64,000 nt of DNA from Alteromonas portus (GCF_005117025.1 NZ_SWCO01000001.1:806001-870000), one strand, 5' to 3'; shown: positions 18,768 to 27,919, counted from the stretch's first letter. Program-made: numbers and translations. The notes: generated by a model not told the origin, from the sequence alone.

Positions 18768-18935
18768 GATCCTTCATTTTTTACCGAATGAAGTCTTACC
18801 ATAGTACCAATACGGCGATAATGCTATTGATAATTGTACGTTTGTTGAGCTTGTTTGGTTGTTGTGCTGCTTTCGATGATGATTAAAGCAATACCACCGA
18901 GTAGGCGCTAATTATAAGTTAAGCAAGACTTTTAC

Positions 18936-18963
18936 TTGCATTGAGTGGTGATATCCGTATAAT
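18936..18963 (+). promoter_or_regulatory. Promoter of the rpsP operon
   Basis: -35 TTGCAT (18936-18941), 16-bp spacer, perfect -10 TATAAT (18958-18963), followed by a GC-rich discriminator (TCGGCGG), as expected for growth-rate-controlled translation genes. The leader to rpsP is about 80 nt. Confidence 0.7.
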
Positions 18964-19050
18964 TCGGCGGCCTTCTAATTGGCGTCTAATTTTTAGTCGT
19001 AGTTTGAAGGCTTAAGTTAACGGTAACGCTACAACGAGTTTGAGGCATTT

Positions 19051-19302
19051 ATGGTTACTATTCGTTTACAGCGTGGTGGCGCGAAAAAGCGTCCATTTTA
19101 TCAACTAGTGGTGGCTGATAGCCGTCGTGCAAGAAACGGTCGTTTCATTGAAAACATCGGTTTCTTCAACCCAACTGCACAAGGTCAAGCGGAACGTCTT
19201 CGCGTAGATCTAGAGCGTGTAGATTACTGGGTTGGTGTAGGCGCGAGCTTATCAGATCGCGTTTCTAGCTTGGTAAAAGAAGCGAAAAAATCTGCAGCGT
19301 AA
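19051..19302 (+). CDS. rpsP: 30S ribosomal protein bS16
   Basis: 83 residues, full length, with the conserved start [26 protein letters not shown] region and [10 protein letters not shown]. Structural protein of the small ribosomal subunit that helps assembly. First gene of the classical rpsP-rimM-trmD-rplS operon. Confidence 0.97.
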   Translation: MVTIRLQRGGAKKRPFYQLVVADSRRARNGRFIENIGFFNPTAQGQAERLRVDLERVDYWVGVGASLSDRVSSLVKEAKKSAA

Positions 19303-19325
19303 GCTGTTATTAACTGGTGGTATAG

Positions 19326-19847
19326 ATGAGTCTAGCGTCTGACAAAGTGATTGTTGGCAAAATTGGCGCACCGTACGGTGTTAAAGGTTGGGTCAAAATC
19401 AACAGCTATACAGAAACGCCAGAAGGTATTTTTGATTACGCGCCATGGTTTCTTGGCGATGAAAAAGAATACCAAATTGACCAGTGGCGACCGCACGGTA
19501 AAAGCCTCGTTGCAAAAATTGTGGGCGTTGATAGTCGAGATGATGCCGAACGCATCAAAAACTTGGATATCAACATAAATGCTTCACAGCTGCCTGATTT
19601 AGGTGACGAAGGGGTTTATTGGCGTGAGCTCACCGGCATGAAAGTAGTAACAACGCAAGGTTACGACTTAGGTGTGGTGAAAGAAGTGTTTAATACAGGG
19701 GCTAACGACGTGATCCACGTTAAAGCAAATGTAGGCGACGCTTTTGGTCAAAAAGAAAGACTATTGCCTTTTGTGTTCGACGAAGTCGTACAAGAGGTGG
19801 ATAAGGAAGCGAAGGTCATTAAAGTTGACTGGGACCCGGGGTTTTAA
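19326..19847 (+). CDS. rimM: Ribosome maturation factor RimM
   Basis: 173 residues. The N-terminal RimM domain (IVGKIGAPYGVKGWVKI) binds uS19 during 30S maturation; the C-terminal PRC-barrel runs from about residue 95 (YWRELTGMKVV). Its stop codon is immediately followed by the trmD start, so the two are translationally coupled. Confidence 0.96.
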   Translation: MSLASDKVIVGKIGAPYGVKGWVKINSYTETPEGIFDYAPWFLGDEKEYQIDQWRPHGKSLVAKIVGVDSRDDAERIKNLDININASQLPDLGDEGVYWRELTGMKVVTTQGYDLGVVKEVFNTGANDVIHVKANVGDAFGQKERLLPFVFDEVVQEVDKEAKVIKVDWDPGF

Positions 19848-20609
19848 GTGACACCGGAAAAGTGGTTTGGCGTTGTTAGCCTGTTTCCAGATATGTTCGC
19901 CCCTTTTACCCAACAGGGTGTTATAGGTCGAGCAGTTAAATCTGGAACGTTATCGGTTGACACCTTCAACCCCCGTGACTTTACACATGATCGCCATCGT
20001 ACAGTAGACGATCGCCCCTACGGAGGCGGACCCGGTATGCTAATGATGGTAAAACCGCTAACCGACGCAATACAAGCTGCCAAGAAAGTTGGCGGCGAAA
20101 AAAGTAAGGTGATCTACTTATCACCACAAGGGAAACCCCTTGACCAAGCAGGCGTACAGCGCCTTGCTAACATTGACCGCACAATTTTAATTTGCGGCCG
20201 ATATGAAGGCATCGACGAGCGAGTAATCGAAAGCCATGTAGATGAAGAAGTCTCTATTGGTGATTACGTGCTAAGCGGCGGTGAACTGCCAGCAATGGTC
20301 CTTATGGACGCGGTTGCTCGATTAGTTCCTGGCGTGTTGGGGCATAAAGCTTCAGCAGTTGAAGATTCTTTCACTGACGGTCTTTTGGATTGTCCGCACT
20401 ATACGCGGCCCGAAATACTCGATGGTCAAAAGGTACCTGATGTGTTGTTAAGTGGGGACCATGAAAAAATTAGGCAGTGGCGATTGATGCAATCATTAGG
20501 TAGAACCTGGCAGCGTCGCCCTGAATTGTTAAATCACCTAGCTCTGACTGAGGAGCAGCAGCGTTTGCTTGAATTATTCCAAGCGCAACTGCAGCAAGAT
20601 GACAGTTAA
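19848..20609 (+). CDS. trmD: tRNA (guanine-37-N1)-methyltransferase
   Basis: 253 residues from a GTG that directly follows the rimM stop. SPOUT-family methyltransferase with the trefoil-knot SAM site: [12 protein letters not shown] near residue 58, [11 protein letters not shown] near 113 and [12 protein letters not shown] near 140, plus PHYTRP in the C-terminal domain. It makes m1G37 in tRNAs, preventing +1 frameshifting. Confidence 0.97.
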   Translation: MTPEKWFGVVSLFPDMFAPFTQQGVIGRAVKSGTLSVDTFNPRDFTHDRHRTVDDRPYGGGPGMLMMVKPLTDAIQAAKKVGGEKSKVIYLSPQGKPLDQAGVQRLANIDRTILICGRYEGIDERVIESHVDEEVSIGDYVLSGGELPAMVLMDAVARLVPGVLGHKASAVEDSFTDGLLDCPHYTRPEILDGQKVPDVLLSGDHEKIRQWRLMQSLGRTWQRRPELLNHLALTEEQQRLLELFQAQLQQDDS

Positions 20610-20624
20610 CTAGGACGAGAGGAT

Positions 20625-20987
20625 ATGATGAGCAAAGTCAGTCAAGATATCATCAAAAAAATCGAAGAAGCACAGCTAAAGACTGATGTTCCTGCGTTTG
20701 GTCCAGGTGACACAGTAGTTGTTAAAGTTCGCGTTACCGAAGGTGACAAAGAGCGTCTTCAGGCTTATGAAGGTGTTGTTATCGCTAAACGTAACCGTGG
20801 TCTGCACTCGTCTTTTACCGTGCGTAAAATTTCTAGCGGCGAAGGCGTTGAGCGTGTGTTCCAAACACACAGCCCGGCAGTTTCTTCAATTGAAGTGAAA
20901 CGTCGCGGTGCGGTTCGTCGTGCTAAGCTTTACTATCTACGTGAGCGTTCAGGTAAATCTGCACGTATCAAAGAGAAGCTTAACTAA
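20625..20987 (+). CDS. rplS: 50S ribosomal protein bL19
   Basis: 120 residues counted from the first of two adjacent ATGs; the second (20628) is equally possible behind GAGAGGA. Contains [20 protein letters not shown] and the conserved [13 protein letters not shown] and [15 protein letters not shown] segments. It sits at the 30S-50S interface. Last gene of the operon, followed by a strong terminator. Confidence 0.97.
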   Translation: MMSKVSQDIIKKIEEAQLKTDVPAFGPGDTVVVKVRVTEGDKERLQAYEGVVIAKRNRGLHSSFTVRKISSGEGVERVFQTHSPAVSSIEVKRRGAVRRAKLYYLRERSGKSARIKEKLN

Positions 20988-21019
20988 GATTACTAATCCT
21001 TGCGTTATTGTTAACTTCG

Positions 21020-21048
21020 AAAAAGCCCGCTTTATGCGGGCTTTTTTG
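21020..21048 (+). terminator. Terminator of the rpsP operon
   Basis: Stem AAAGCCCGC / GCGGGCTTT with a four- to five-base loop and a run of six T, 33 bp after rplS. Confidence 0.9.
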
Positions 21049-21115
21049 TGCCTGAAATTCGATCTTTTTTCTTCTTCATTCATACAAATATTAACGTTTC
21101 TTAATAGAGTGAAGG

Positions 21116-21766
21116 ATGAGTTCAGATTATTTTATTGTGCTAGGTATTATAGGTGTTGCCTTTTTCGCTGTATCTGGCGCGTTGCTTGGGCACGATAAAA
21201 GCATCAATGGTTTCGGTATTGTGGTTGTAGGCGTAATGACGGCGCTCGGTGGTGGCACATTACGAGACTTACTATTAGGAAAACCTATTTTTTGGGTGGA
21301 AACATCTGAATATCTTTTGGCTACTTATTCGGCCATTTTTGCAACTGTGTTATTCGTTCGCTATATGCCTTCGCCTTCCAATTTTTACTTTATTCTTATT
21401 GATACCATAGGGCTGGCTGTCTTTAATGTAATGGGTATTGAAAAGGCTTTGATGAGCGGCACCGGAATGATTGTGGCCTTGACCATGGGCATGACAACAG
21501 GGATTTTCGGCGGCCTGATGCGAGATGTGGTGTGCAGAGAAGTACCTTACGTAATGCGAGGTGATGTTTATGCAAGTGCATGTTTTGCGGGAGGGCTTAC
21601 CTATGCCGCTTTGTTTACGTTAGATGTTTCATATCTATGGTGTATTTTAGGCTCGATTTTCGTTACGGTTTTACTAAGGATTGCATCACTTCACTGGGGC
21701 GTGAAAATAGACTTGTTCAGAAAAAGAACGCCCAAACCCAACAACACCTCAAAGGCGAAACAGTGA
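21116..21766 (+). CDS. TRIC-type cation channel family protein (UPF0126, YicG-like)
   Basis: 216 residues with about seven hydrophobic helices arranged as an internal repeat. Each half carries the glycine-rich signature followed by RD: GVMTALGGGTLRDLLLGK (about 40-57) and GMTTGIFGGLMRDVVCRE (about 124-141). These Gly kinks and Arg-Asp residues line the pore in prokaryotic TRIC channels. Inner-membrane location; the ion is probably K+ or Na+. The C-terminal tail is basic. Monocistronic and convergent with the crotonase gene. Confidence 0.85.
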   Translation: MSSDYFIVLGIIGVAFFAVSGALLGHDKSINGFGIVVVGVMTALGGGTLRDLLLGKPIFWVETSEYLLATYSAIFATVLFVRYMPSPSNFYFILIDTIGLAVFNVMGIEKALMSGTGMIVALTMGMTTGIFGGLMRDVVCREVPYVMRGDVYASACFAGGLTYAALFTLDVSYLWCILGSIFVTVLLRIASLHWGVKIDLFRKRTPKPNNTSKAKQ

Positions 21767-21835
21767 TACGCATGTTCTAGACTCAGGGCAGGGTGAAGTT
21801 CTGCATAAATCACCTCACCCAATCAAGTTTAATGG

Positions 21836-22552
21836 CTAAGCCATAAGTGAGAGTGCTTCTATTAACGGTTTATTCTCGTTATCGATAGTATCGATAATAT
21901 GTTTGTGCAGTCGTTTTTTGTGTTCGCCAAAAATACCTCGCTTCTTATCAAATGTTTTCGCGTAATTGAGTGCACCCTCCACTAAGCTTTCTTGTGAGCC
22001 ATACGCCTTTTCTACCACGTGATCTTGCTCTAACTCTTTACCTGATACACGTCTACCTGAAAGCTTCATTTCGTTGAACCTATAATACGGCATTGCCTTT
22101 TTCACAAACTCTATCATTCCGGGTAAAAAGGGAATGGACAAATCCACTTCAGGAAAACAGAAGAACCCCTTGTCTGAGCGCATGAATCTGAAGTCGCAAG
22201 CGCAAGCTAAAATTGCACCATTGCCGAAAGCGTGACCGTTAATAGCAGCAATAACAGGGAGAGGATAAAGAAGAAGAGTTTTAAACACCTCGTCCATATC
22301 ATGCATGAACTGCTTAATTTCTTCAGTACGTCCTGCTTTCATGGCTGGCATTAGCCAATCGGTATCGATACCCAAACTAAAACATTTCTCGTCGTTTGAG
22401 GTGATCACCAGCGCTTTACAGCTTTCATTACTTTTAATGGAATCTAAAGCTGACAGCATCTCTTTTGCAAAAACAGGATTGTGACGATTTTCACCATTTT
22501 GCATAGTTAAGGTAGCTACGTCGCCAGTATAGGAGATGGTTAAACTTTTCAT
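21836..22552 (-). CDS. Enoyl-CoA hydratase/isomerase (crotonase) family protein
   Basis: 238 residues from the ATG at 22552; a TTG 30 bp upstream extends the frame but has poorer support. Crotonase features: oxyanion-hole segment CFSLGIDTDW (about 57-66), a second oxyanion glycine in GHAFGNGAILACACDFRF (about 107-124), and a PEVDLSIPF region. The usual catalytic Glu pair of hydratases is not obvious, which fits the isomerase or hydrolase side of the superfamily. C-terminal helices are Lys/His-rich. Substrate unknown. Confidence 0.75.
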   Translation of the reverse strand: MKSLTISYTGDVATLTMQNGENRHNPVFAKEMLSALDSIKSNESCKALVITSNDEKCFSLGIDTDWLMPAMKAGRTEEIKQFMHDMDEVFKTLLLYPLPVIAAINGHAFGNGAILACACDFRFMRSDKGFFCFPEVDLSIPFLPGMIEFVKKAMPYYRFNEMKLSGRRVSGKELEQDHVVEKAYGSQESLVEGALNYAKTFDKKRGIFGEHKKRLHKHIIDTIDNENKPLIEALSLMA

Positions 22553-22731
22553 TGTGTTCTCGTTATTATTCCTTTGTGGCAATCATACAAAACCTAGACA
22601 ATAAATGAGAAATTTAGCTTATTTATGCCCGTTAATAACTTGAGATACATAGATTCAAGATACATAAATTTAAGGTGCACGGAGATGTGCATCATTAACG
22701 CAAGCTTGCTTAGCTTCTTCGGAGATCAAAA

Positions 22732-22929
22732 GTGAAGAAAATATATATTAAATTCATTGCCACTCAATTGGGATTATCGGTGGTGATGTTTGCTGTTTGG
22801 AGCCTTGTTAGTGGTATCGACAATGCGAGAGAGATGTTATTTGTAATAGCAGTCTTATCGAGTGCGATGGCTGGCGATGTACTTATGGGAGACGCTTACA
22901 AATTGGGGAAGCTAAGTAAAAACGATTAA
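22732..22929 (+). CDS. Small two-helix membrane protein
   Basis: 65 residues from a GTG with GGAGA seven bases upstream. Two hydrophobic segments (about 8-28 and 36-54) with short polar ends, rich in basic residues at both termini. No recognised family. It stands alone upstream of the aroF control region. Its reality rests on the good ribosome site and clean membrane pattern. Confidence 0.5.
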   Translation: MKKIYIKFIATQLGLSVVMFAVWSLVSGIDNAREMLFVIAVLSSAMAGDVLMGDAYKLGKLSKND

Positions 22930-23098
22930 ACCTCACTGCCGATTAAAATTTGAGCTTTAAATATGGGGCATTGCCATTTAGTCATGCTCATTCGCTACGA
23001 ATCTACCCTAGATTAAAGTATTATTCGTTATTACTTGCGCTATTACGCTTTAGTTGTTAAAAAGTCAATGACGTTAAAGAAATATAGAAAAAGCTGGT

Positions 23099-23116
23099 TG
23101 TACAATAAAGTTTACA
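23099..23116 (+). promoter_or_regulatory. TyrR box upstream of aroF-tyrA
   Basis: TGTACA-N6-TTTACA matches the TyrR consensus TGTAAA-N6-TTTACA at 11 of 12 defined bases. It lies 73 bp upstream of aroF, the position expected for tyrosine-dependent repression of the aroF-tyrA operon. The assignment uses knowledge of the E. coli TyrR regulon. Confidence 0.65.
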
Positions 23117-23188
23117 TGCAGATTGCACACTCTTTTGGCGTTTAGTTTTCCTTTTTTTATTTGTAGTTAAGAGAGTAAGAGAGCTCCC

Positions 23189-24277
23189 ATGATCAAGGAC
23201 ACCGTAAATAATGTTCACGTAAGTACTGAAGATGTACTTATTACCCCAGAAGCGCTGAGTGCTGAATTGCCTGTGTCAGACAAAGCGTTAGCGGCTATTT
23301 CAGAGTCTAGACAAATTGTTTCAGATATCATTCACCGCCGCGACCATAGATTACTTGTTGTGTGTGGACCATGTTCTATACACGATGTTGATGCAGCGAA
23401 AGAATACGCGCTTAAGCTTAAAGAGCTTCATGAGTCGTGCAAAGATACGCTATTCATCGTCATGCGTGTGTACTTCGAAAAGCCACGTACTACAACAGGT
23501 TGGAAAGGTTTAATTAACGACCCCCATATCGACGGTACATTTGACATCGAAACTGGTCTTCGTAAAGCAAGAGAACTGTTAATTTGGCTTGCTGAATTAG
23601 AGCTGCCTGTTGCAACAGAAGCGTTAGATCCAATTAGCCCGCAATACCTTGCAGAGCTATTTAGCTGGGCAGCTATCGGTGCACGTACCTCTGAATCTCA
23701 AACTCACCGTGAAATGGCCAGCGGTCTATCTATGCCAGTAGGTTTTAAAAATGGTACAGATGGCAGCTTAGATATTGCTATTAACGCACTTAAATCTGCG
23801 GCATCGGGCCACCGTTTTATGGGAATTAACAAGCAAGGTCAGGTAAGCATTATAGGCACGAGTGGCAACCCCGATGGTCACATTATTTTGCGCGGTGGAA
23901 AGCAGCCTAACTATGATTCAGTATGTGTGTCTGAATGCGAAATTGAATTGCAAGATGCGGGATTGACGGCAGGCTTAGTTGTTGACTGCAGCCATGCAAA
24001 TTCATCGAAAGACTATCGCCGCCAGCCTTTGGTTGCACAGAATGTGGTTAATCAAATTCTAGAAGGCAATCAGTCTATCATTGGTGTTATGTTGGAAAGC
24101 CACTTGAAGCCCGGCAATCAAAAAGCTGAAGGCAAAAAACCTGAAGAACTTGAGTACGGTGTTTCAATTACAGATGGATGTATCGACTGGGAAACAACAG
24201 AAAACTTAATCTCTCAGACCAGAGATAAGTTAATAACTGTGTTACCCTTACGCCAAAATAAGCGCACGGTGGCTTAA
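23189..24277 (+). CDS. aroF: 3-deoxy-7-phosphoheptulonate synthase (class I DAHP synthase)
   Basis: 362 residues, usual length for AroF/G/H. Joins phosphoenolpyruvate and erythrose 4-phosphate in the first step of aromatic amino acid synthesis. Conserved segments: LLVVCGPCSIHD (about 54-65, metal-binding Cys), VYFEKPRTTTGWKGLINDP, GARTSESQTHREMASGLS and VDCSHANSSK. The pairing with tyrA and the TyrR box upstream argue for the tyrosine-sensitive isozyme; sequence alone does not fix the inhibitor. Confidence 0.93.
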   Translation: MIKDTVNNVHVSTEDVLITPEALSAELPVSDKALAAISESRQIVSDIIHRRDHRLLVVCGPCSIHDVDAAKEYALKLKELHESCKDTLFIVMRVYFEKPRTTTGWKGLINDPHIDGTFDIETGLRKARELLIWLAELELPVATEALDPISPQYLAELFSWAAIGARTSESQTHREMASGLSMPVGFKNGTDGSLDIAINALKSAASGHRFMGINKQGQVSIIGTSGNPDGHIILRGGKQPNYDSVCVSECEIELQDAGLTAGLVVDCSHANSSKDYRRQPLVAQNVVNQILEGNQSIIGVMLESHLKPGNQKAEGKKPEELEYGVSITDGCIDWETTENLISQTRDKLITVLPLRQNKRTVA

Positions 24278-24294
24278 ATCTAAGTAACGCCAAA

Positions 24295-24319
24295 TGTGGC
24301 CAGATAGCTGTTGGCCACA
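24295..24319 (+). other. Hairpin in the aroF-tyrA gap
   Basis: Perfect 8-bp inverted repeat TGTGGCCA / TGGCCACA with a nine-base loop. No T run follows, so it is probably a processing or stability element and not a terminator. Confidence 0.4.
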
Positions 24320-24353
24320 AGCCCCGTGCCATTTGATTCAAGGATAAGACAGA

Positions 24354-25508
24354 ATGGCCGATTTTTCGCAGCACTTAAAAAAATTAGATACGCTGCGTGA
24401 AGGTATCGACGAGCTGGATACCCAGCTTGTCGAGTTACTCGCAAAACGTAATCAAATTACCACCCAAGTCGGTCAAATTAAGGCCGAAGCTGGCATGCCC
24501 ATATATGTGCCAGAGCGCGAAAAAGCGTTGATCGCTTCTCGCCGTGCTCAGGCTGAAGCGCTTGGGGTCTCTCCAGAACTCACCGAAGACTTGTTACGTC
24601 GTGTAATGCGAGAGTCTTACCATACGCAAAACAACAAGTACCGCTGTGTAAAACCAGATGTCGACAACGTGGTTGTCATTGGTGGAGCAGGAGCGCTTGG
24701 CCGTGTGTTTGTGAGCTTGTTCGAACGAAGTAATTACAACGTTTCAGTTGTGGAAAAAGACGACTGGGAAAGTGGCAGAGCATCATCGCTCTTGAGTTGT
24801 GCATCCTTAGTGGTTGTTGCGGTTCCCATTAATTTAACGGAAGACGTGATTAGTAAGCTTACTATGCTACCCAAAGGCTGTGTGCTTGCCGATATAACCA
24901 GTATTAAAGCTAAGCCACTTGAAGCAATGCTTGCCGTACACAGCGGCCCTGTCGTTGGATTACACCCTATGTTTGGCCCTGATGCGCCAGGCATGATTAA
25001 GCAAGTAGTGGTGGTTTGTGATGGGCGTGATAGTGACAAGTACAGTTGGCTTATTGAACAAATGCGAATTTGGGGGGCCACAATTCACGACTCTAGTGCG
25101 CAAGAACACGACCAAGCCATGGCTTACATTCAGGTTATGCGCCATTTCAACACCTTTGTATACGGCCAACACCTAAAAGGTGAAGATCCAAATCTAGAGT
25201 CACTCACCATGTTTAGCTCACCTATTTATCGGTTAGAACTCGCAATGGTAGGCCGGTTATTCGCTCAGTCACCACAGCTTTATGCCGATATTATCTTCAA
25301 TAACCCCGACAACTTTGCACTTTTACGTCGCTTTTACGAACGTTTTGGAATTGCATTGTCATTGCTTGAGAATGGGGATAAAAAAGGCTTTGTCGAGCAG
25401 TTTATGAGAGTCGGGGCATGGTTTGGAGACTATGCGAAGAAGTGTTTAGTCGATAGTAAACAGATGTTGCTAAAGGCTGATGACGGACAGCTTTTAAGAG
25501 ACAAGTAG
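24354..25508 (+). CDS. tyrA: Bifunctional chorismate mutase/prephenate dehydrogenase (T-protein)
   Basis: 384 residues. N-terminal AroQ-type chorismate mutase (about 1-95; [19 protein letters not shown] and [19 protein letters not shown] region) fused to an NAD-dependent prephenate dehydrogenase (from about 100) with the Rossmann motif [14 protein letters not shown] and the substrate-site segment GLHPMFGPD. Makes 4-hydroxyphenylpyruvate for tyrosine. Ribosome site AAGGA; 76 bp after aroF, same operon. Confidence 0.95.
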   Translation: MADFSQHLKKLDTLREGIDELDTQLVELLAKRNQITTQVGQIKAEAGMPIYVPEREKALIASRRAQAEALGVSPELTEDLLRRVMRESYHTQNNKYRCVKPDVDNVVVIGGAGALGRVFVSLFERSNYNVSVVEKDDWESGRASSLLSCASLVVVAVPINLTEDVISKLTMLPKGCVLADITSIKAKPLEAMLAVHSGPVVGLHPMFGPDAPGMIKQVVVVCDGRDSDKYSWLIEQMRIWGATIHDSSAQEHDQAMAYIQVMRHFNTFVYGQHLKGEDPNLESLTMFSSPIYRLELAMVGRLFAQSPQLYADIIFNNPDNFALLRRFYERFGIALSLLENGDKKGFVEQFMRVGAWFGDYAKKCLVDSKQMLLKADDGQLLRDK

Positions 25509-25532
25509 TTTTCAATAAAGCGGTTAATTGGT

Positions 25533-25563
25533 AAAAAGGTGAGCTTCGAAGCTCACCTTTTTT
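25533..25563. terminator. Bidirectional terminator between tyrA and pheA
   Basis: Perfect inverted repeat AAAAAGGTGAGCTT / AAGCTCACCTTTTT around CG, giving U runs on both strands. It separates convergent tyrA and pheA. Confidence 0.92.
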
Positions 25564-25567
25564 CGTG

Positions 25568-26749
25568 TTAATCGGCCAGCGCGCTCGCCGCCGCAACTTT
25601 GGTTGGGCTAATTTCTTCACTCGGATAGCATCCTAGTACCTTGATATAGCGTGTAATTCCACGCAATGCATCAAGGGCATTTTGCACAGGGCCATCTTCT
25701 ACATTGCCTTCCACATCAATATAGAACATTTCTTCCCAAGGGTTGCCTGGAATAGGGCGGGATTCAAGCTTGGTCATATTGATGCTGTTCTCTCGAAGCA
25801 CCAATAAGGCCTCTACAAGTGCACCTGGCTTTTGAATAGTAGACATAACGAGGGTTGTTTTAGCTGGTACTTGCAAAGGGACAACCACAGGATTGCGAGC
25901 AACAACAATAAAGCGGCTATGGTTTTCTTTTTGGTTTGCCAAGTTGCTCTTTATTGCCATCAGTCCATAAAGGTTGCCGCCTGCTTCACTTCCAATAGCC
26001 GCTACGTCGTCGCGCTGAAGCTCACTAACGGTTAACATGGCAGAGCTTGTGCTGTCCATTGTCTTTACTTCAACATTTCCTAGCTCGGCTAGGAAATGGC
26101 TACATTGAGTGAACACCTGAGGGTGTGCATAAAGCGTTTTAATTTTATCGATACTGGTGTTGGTTCCCACTAACAAAGTATGGCGTATAGGGTGGGTAAG
26201 CTCGCCAATAATACTTAGTTGTGTATGTTGCAGCTGGTCGTACACTTCGTTAATACTGCCTGAGGTCGTATTCTCAATGGGCAACACTGCGTAATCGGCT
26301 TCTGTGCTCTCAACTTTGTGAATAATTTCAGCAAAGCTTTGGCAACCAATTTCCAACAACTCTCCAGGTCTACGTGAAAAATACTTCTGTGTCGCAAGGT
26401 AGGAGTAAGAACCTTTGTCGCCCAGAAACGCGACTCGGTTTAACGGTAGCGTGCTGCCAGGGTTTGCACGTTCAGCAAGCATCGCCTGTTGGTTCAACAC
26501 GGAGTCTTCAATAATTACATGAAAAATTTGTGTTACGTAATGAGGGTCTAATCCAATGCTTTGGCCCTCTTTTATAAGGCGAACTAAAAGTTGTTCTTCA
26601 CGTTTTTGATCTCTCACAGGAATGTGATGCTTTATTTTCGTCTCAGCCACTTCATTGGTTAACTTTCTGCGTTCTGAGAGTAGTGTAAGTAATTCACTGT
26701 CTAACGCGGTAATGCGCTCTCTAACAGTATCTAATGCATTGTCTGACAT
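25568..26749 (-). CDS. pheA: Bifunctional chorismate mutase/prephenate dehydratase (P-protein)
   Basis: 393 residues from the ATG at 26749 (MSDNALDTVRERITALD); the longer frame to 26818 runs through the attenuator and is not used. Domains: AroQ chorismate mutase (1-90), prephenate dehydratase (about 105-285, with VAFLGDKGSYSYLA and PIENTTSGSINEVYD), and a C-terminal ACT domain (about 300-380, GALVEALLVLRENSINMTKLES) for phenylalanine feedback. Produces phenylpyruvate. Transcription is preceded by the pheL attenuator. Confidence 0.95.
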   Translation of the reverse strand: MSDNALDTVRERITALDSELLTLLSERRKLTNEVAETKIKHHIPVRDQKREEQLLVRLIKEGQSIGLDPHYVTQIFHVIIEDSVLNQQAMLAERANPGSTLPLNRVAFLGDKGSYSYLATQKYFSRRPGELLEIGCQSFAEIIHKVESTEADYAVLPIENTTSGSINEVYDQLQHTQLSIIGELTHPIRHTLLVGTNTSIDKIKTLYAHPQVFTQCSHFLAELGNVEVKTMDSTSSAMLTVSELQRDDVAAIGSEAGGNLYGLMAIKSNLANQKENHSRFIVVARNPVVVPLQVPAKTTLVMSTIQKPGALVEALLVLRENSINMTKLESRPIPGNPWEEMFYIDVEGNVEDGPVQNALDALRGITRYIKVLGCYPSEEISPTKVAAASALAD

Positions 26750-26785
26750 ATCATTCCCGTGCGTATCGTATAAATAAATGTTGCT

Positions 26786-26836
26786 AAAAAAAAAACCTCC
26801 CAAGTGGGAGGTTTTCATGCATGTAGCTGCGCCTCC
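26786..26836 (-). terminator. pheA attenuator: antiterminator/terminator pair
   Basis: On the minus strand AAAACCTCCC pairs with GGGAGGTTTT and is followed by a run of about ten T (26786-26815). An extra GGGAGG right after the leader-peptide stop (26832-26837) can pair with the same CCTCCC and block that hairpin, giving mutually exclusive structures as in classic amino acid attenuation. Located 37 bp upstream of the pheA start. Confidence 0.88.
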
Positions 26837-26896
26837 CTAATAAAAGGATGTAAACGCAAAAAAGAAAAATGCTACGTGCTTTATTATCTGTTTCAT
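26837..26896 (-). CDS. pheL: phe operon leader peptide
   Basis: 19 codons plus stop: MKQIIKHVAFFFFAFTSFY, with six Phe and one Tyr. Ribosome stalling on the Phe codons when charged tRNA-Phe is scarce would favour the antiterminator and allow pheA transcription. The stop codon abuts the first attenuator segment. No Shine-Dalgarno sequence precedes the ATG, and the promoter places the transcript start almost on it, so translation may be leaderless (inference). Confidence 0.88.
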   Translation of the reverse strand: MKQIIKHVAFFFFAFTSFY

Positions 26897-26903
26897 GAGG
26901 TTG

Positions 26904-26932
26904 AATGTATGTTGAACCCCTATGTGTGTCAA
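26904..26932 (-). promoter_or_regulatory. pheL-pheA promoter
   Basis: Minus strand: perfect -35 TTGACA (26927-26932), 17-bp spacer, -10 TACATT (26904-26909). The expected start point is within one or two bases of the pheL ATG at 26896. Confidence 0.75.
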
Positions 26933-27057
26933 CTCATTTTTACAAAATGTATAGTTGTTTTTGATATGAGAGGCTTGAAAAAGAACTAAAAATAAGTTTG
27001 CCACACGTCGCATGGATACGCGATATGCGGCACTTATGTAAAAATGGGTGGAGAAGG

Positions 27058-27858
27058 CTAATTGCCTAACAACGCTGACAGCATTTGACGCACTTCATTT
27101 GGCTCAAAGGGCTTGTCGCACAATGCATTTACACCGGTTTGCTGAATATTGGCCATATGGGCACTGTCTGCAGATTCAGATGTCACCATAATAATGGGAA
27201 TATGAGTAGTTTCTGGGTTAAAACGAATAAATTCAGATAACTCTCGACCATCCATTTCAGGCATGTTGTAGTCAGTAACTACTAAATCGAAAGATTGGTC
27301 TTTTATCAAGGTAAGCGCAGCCGCGCCATTTTCAGCCTCCTGAATACGCTGTAGTCCCATACCTTCAAGTACTCGTCTAATATGATTTCGAGCAAGTTTA
27401 CTGTCATCGACAAGCAGAACGCGAACGTCGTGTACGTCAAATAAGTCCAGCTCTAACTCGTCGTGATTGATAAGGTCTAGGCTCGCATTGAGCGCACGTG
27501 ATAAGTGAAGTGGTTCAAATGGCTTTGGAAGAATGGCTGCAACGCCTGCTTGTTTAAATTCTTCCAGTTTGCTCAATCGATTTTCACTGGATACGAGCAT
27601 AAATGGAATGCTCTTAAATGCGTCATCCTCTTTGATAAATTTTAGAAGCTCCAGTGCAGTCCCATCTTCATAATACATGGCACTTACTATTAAATCGGCG
27701 CCATGAGCTTTAACCGCTGAACGGGCTTCGGAAAGGGTACTGACGGGGTCAATTTCCTTAACGTTCTCTTTTAACAGCAACGTGGTAATAATTTTTCGTT
27801 GCGTGTCAGAAGGTTCAACCAAAATTATGTGTAAATCAGAAATTGACAGCTTTTCCAT
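27058..27858 (-). CDS. Double-receiver response regulator, first receiver degenerate
   Basis: 266 residues, two CheY-like domains and nothing else. The second (about 145-266) is intact: acid pair LLVDDSK at 149-153, phosphoacceptor Asp196 in VVTDYNMPEMDG, Lys in DKPFEP. The first (about 8-130) has EPSD in place of the acid pair and Ala60 where the phosphoacceptor Asp should be (LIVSAMYY), while keeping a Lys-Pro pair near 112. So it probably serves as a docking domain. With no output domain it likely acts by protein contact, perhaps with the nearby STAS/PP2C pair on the opposite strand. Confidence 0.8.
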   Translation of the reverse strand: MEKLSISDLHIILVEPSDTQRKIITTLLLKENVKEIDPVSTLSEARSAVKAHGADLIVSAMYYEDGTALELLKFIKEDDAFKSIPFMLVSSENRLSKLEEFKQAGVAAILPKPFEPLHLSRALNASLDLINHDELELDLFDVHDVRVLLVDDSKLARNHIRRVLEGMGLQRIQEAENGAAALTLIKDQSFDLVVTDYNMPEMDGRELSEFIRFNPETTHIPIIMVTSESADSAHMANIQQTGVNALCDKPFEPNEVRQMLSALLGN

Positions 27859-27919
27859 TTCAGACTCTTTTTGTTATATGTTGATGAAAAAGTGAGAGCG
27901 TACAGGTGGCTATGTATTG

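Noticed and set aside
20908..21198. 96-codon frame spanning the rplS end and its terminator
   Set aside because: It overlaps rplS in another frame and passes through an intrinsic terminator.
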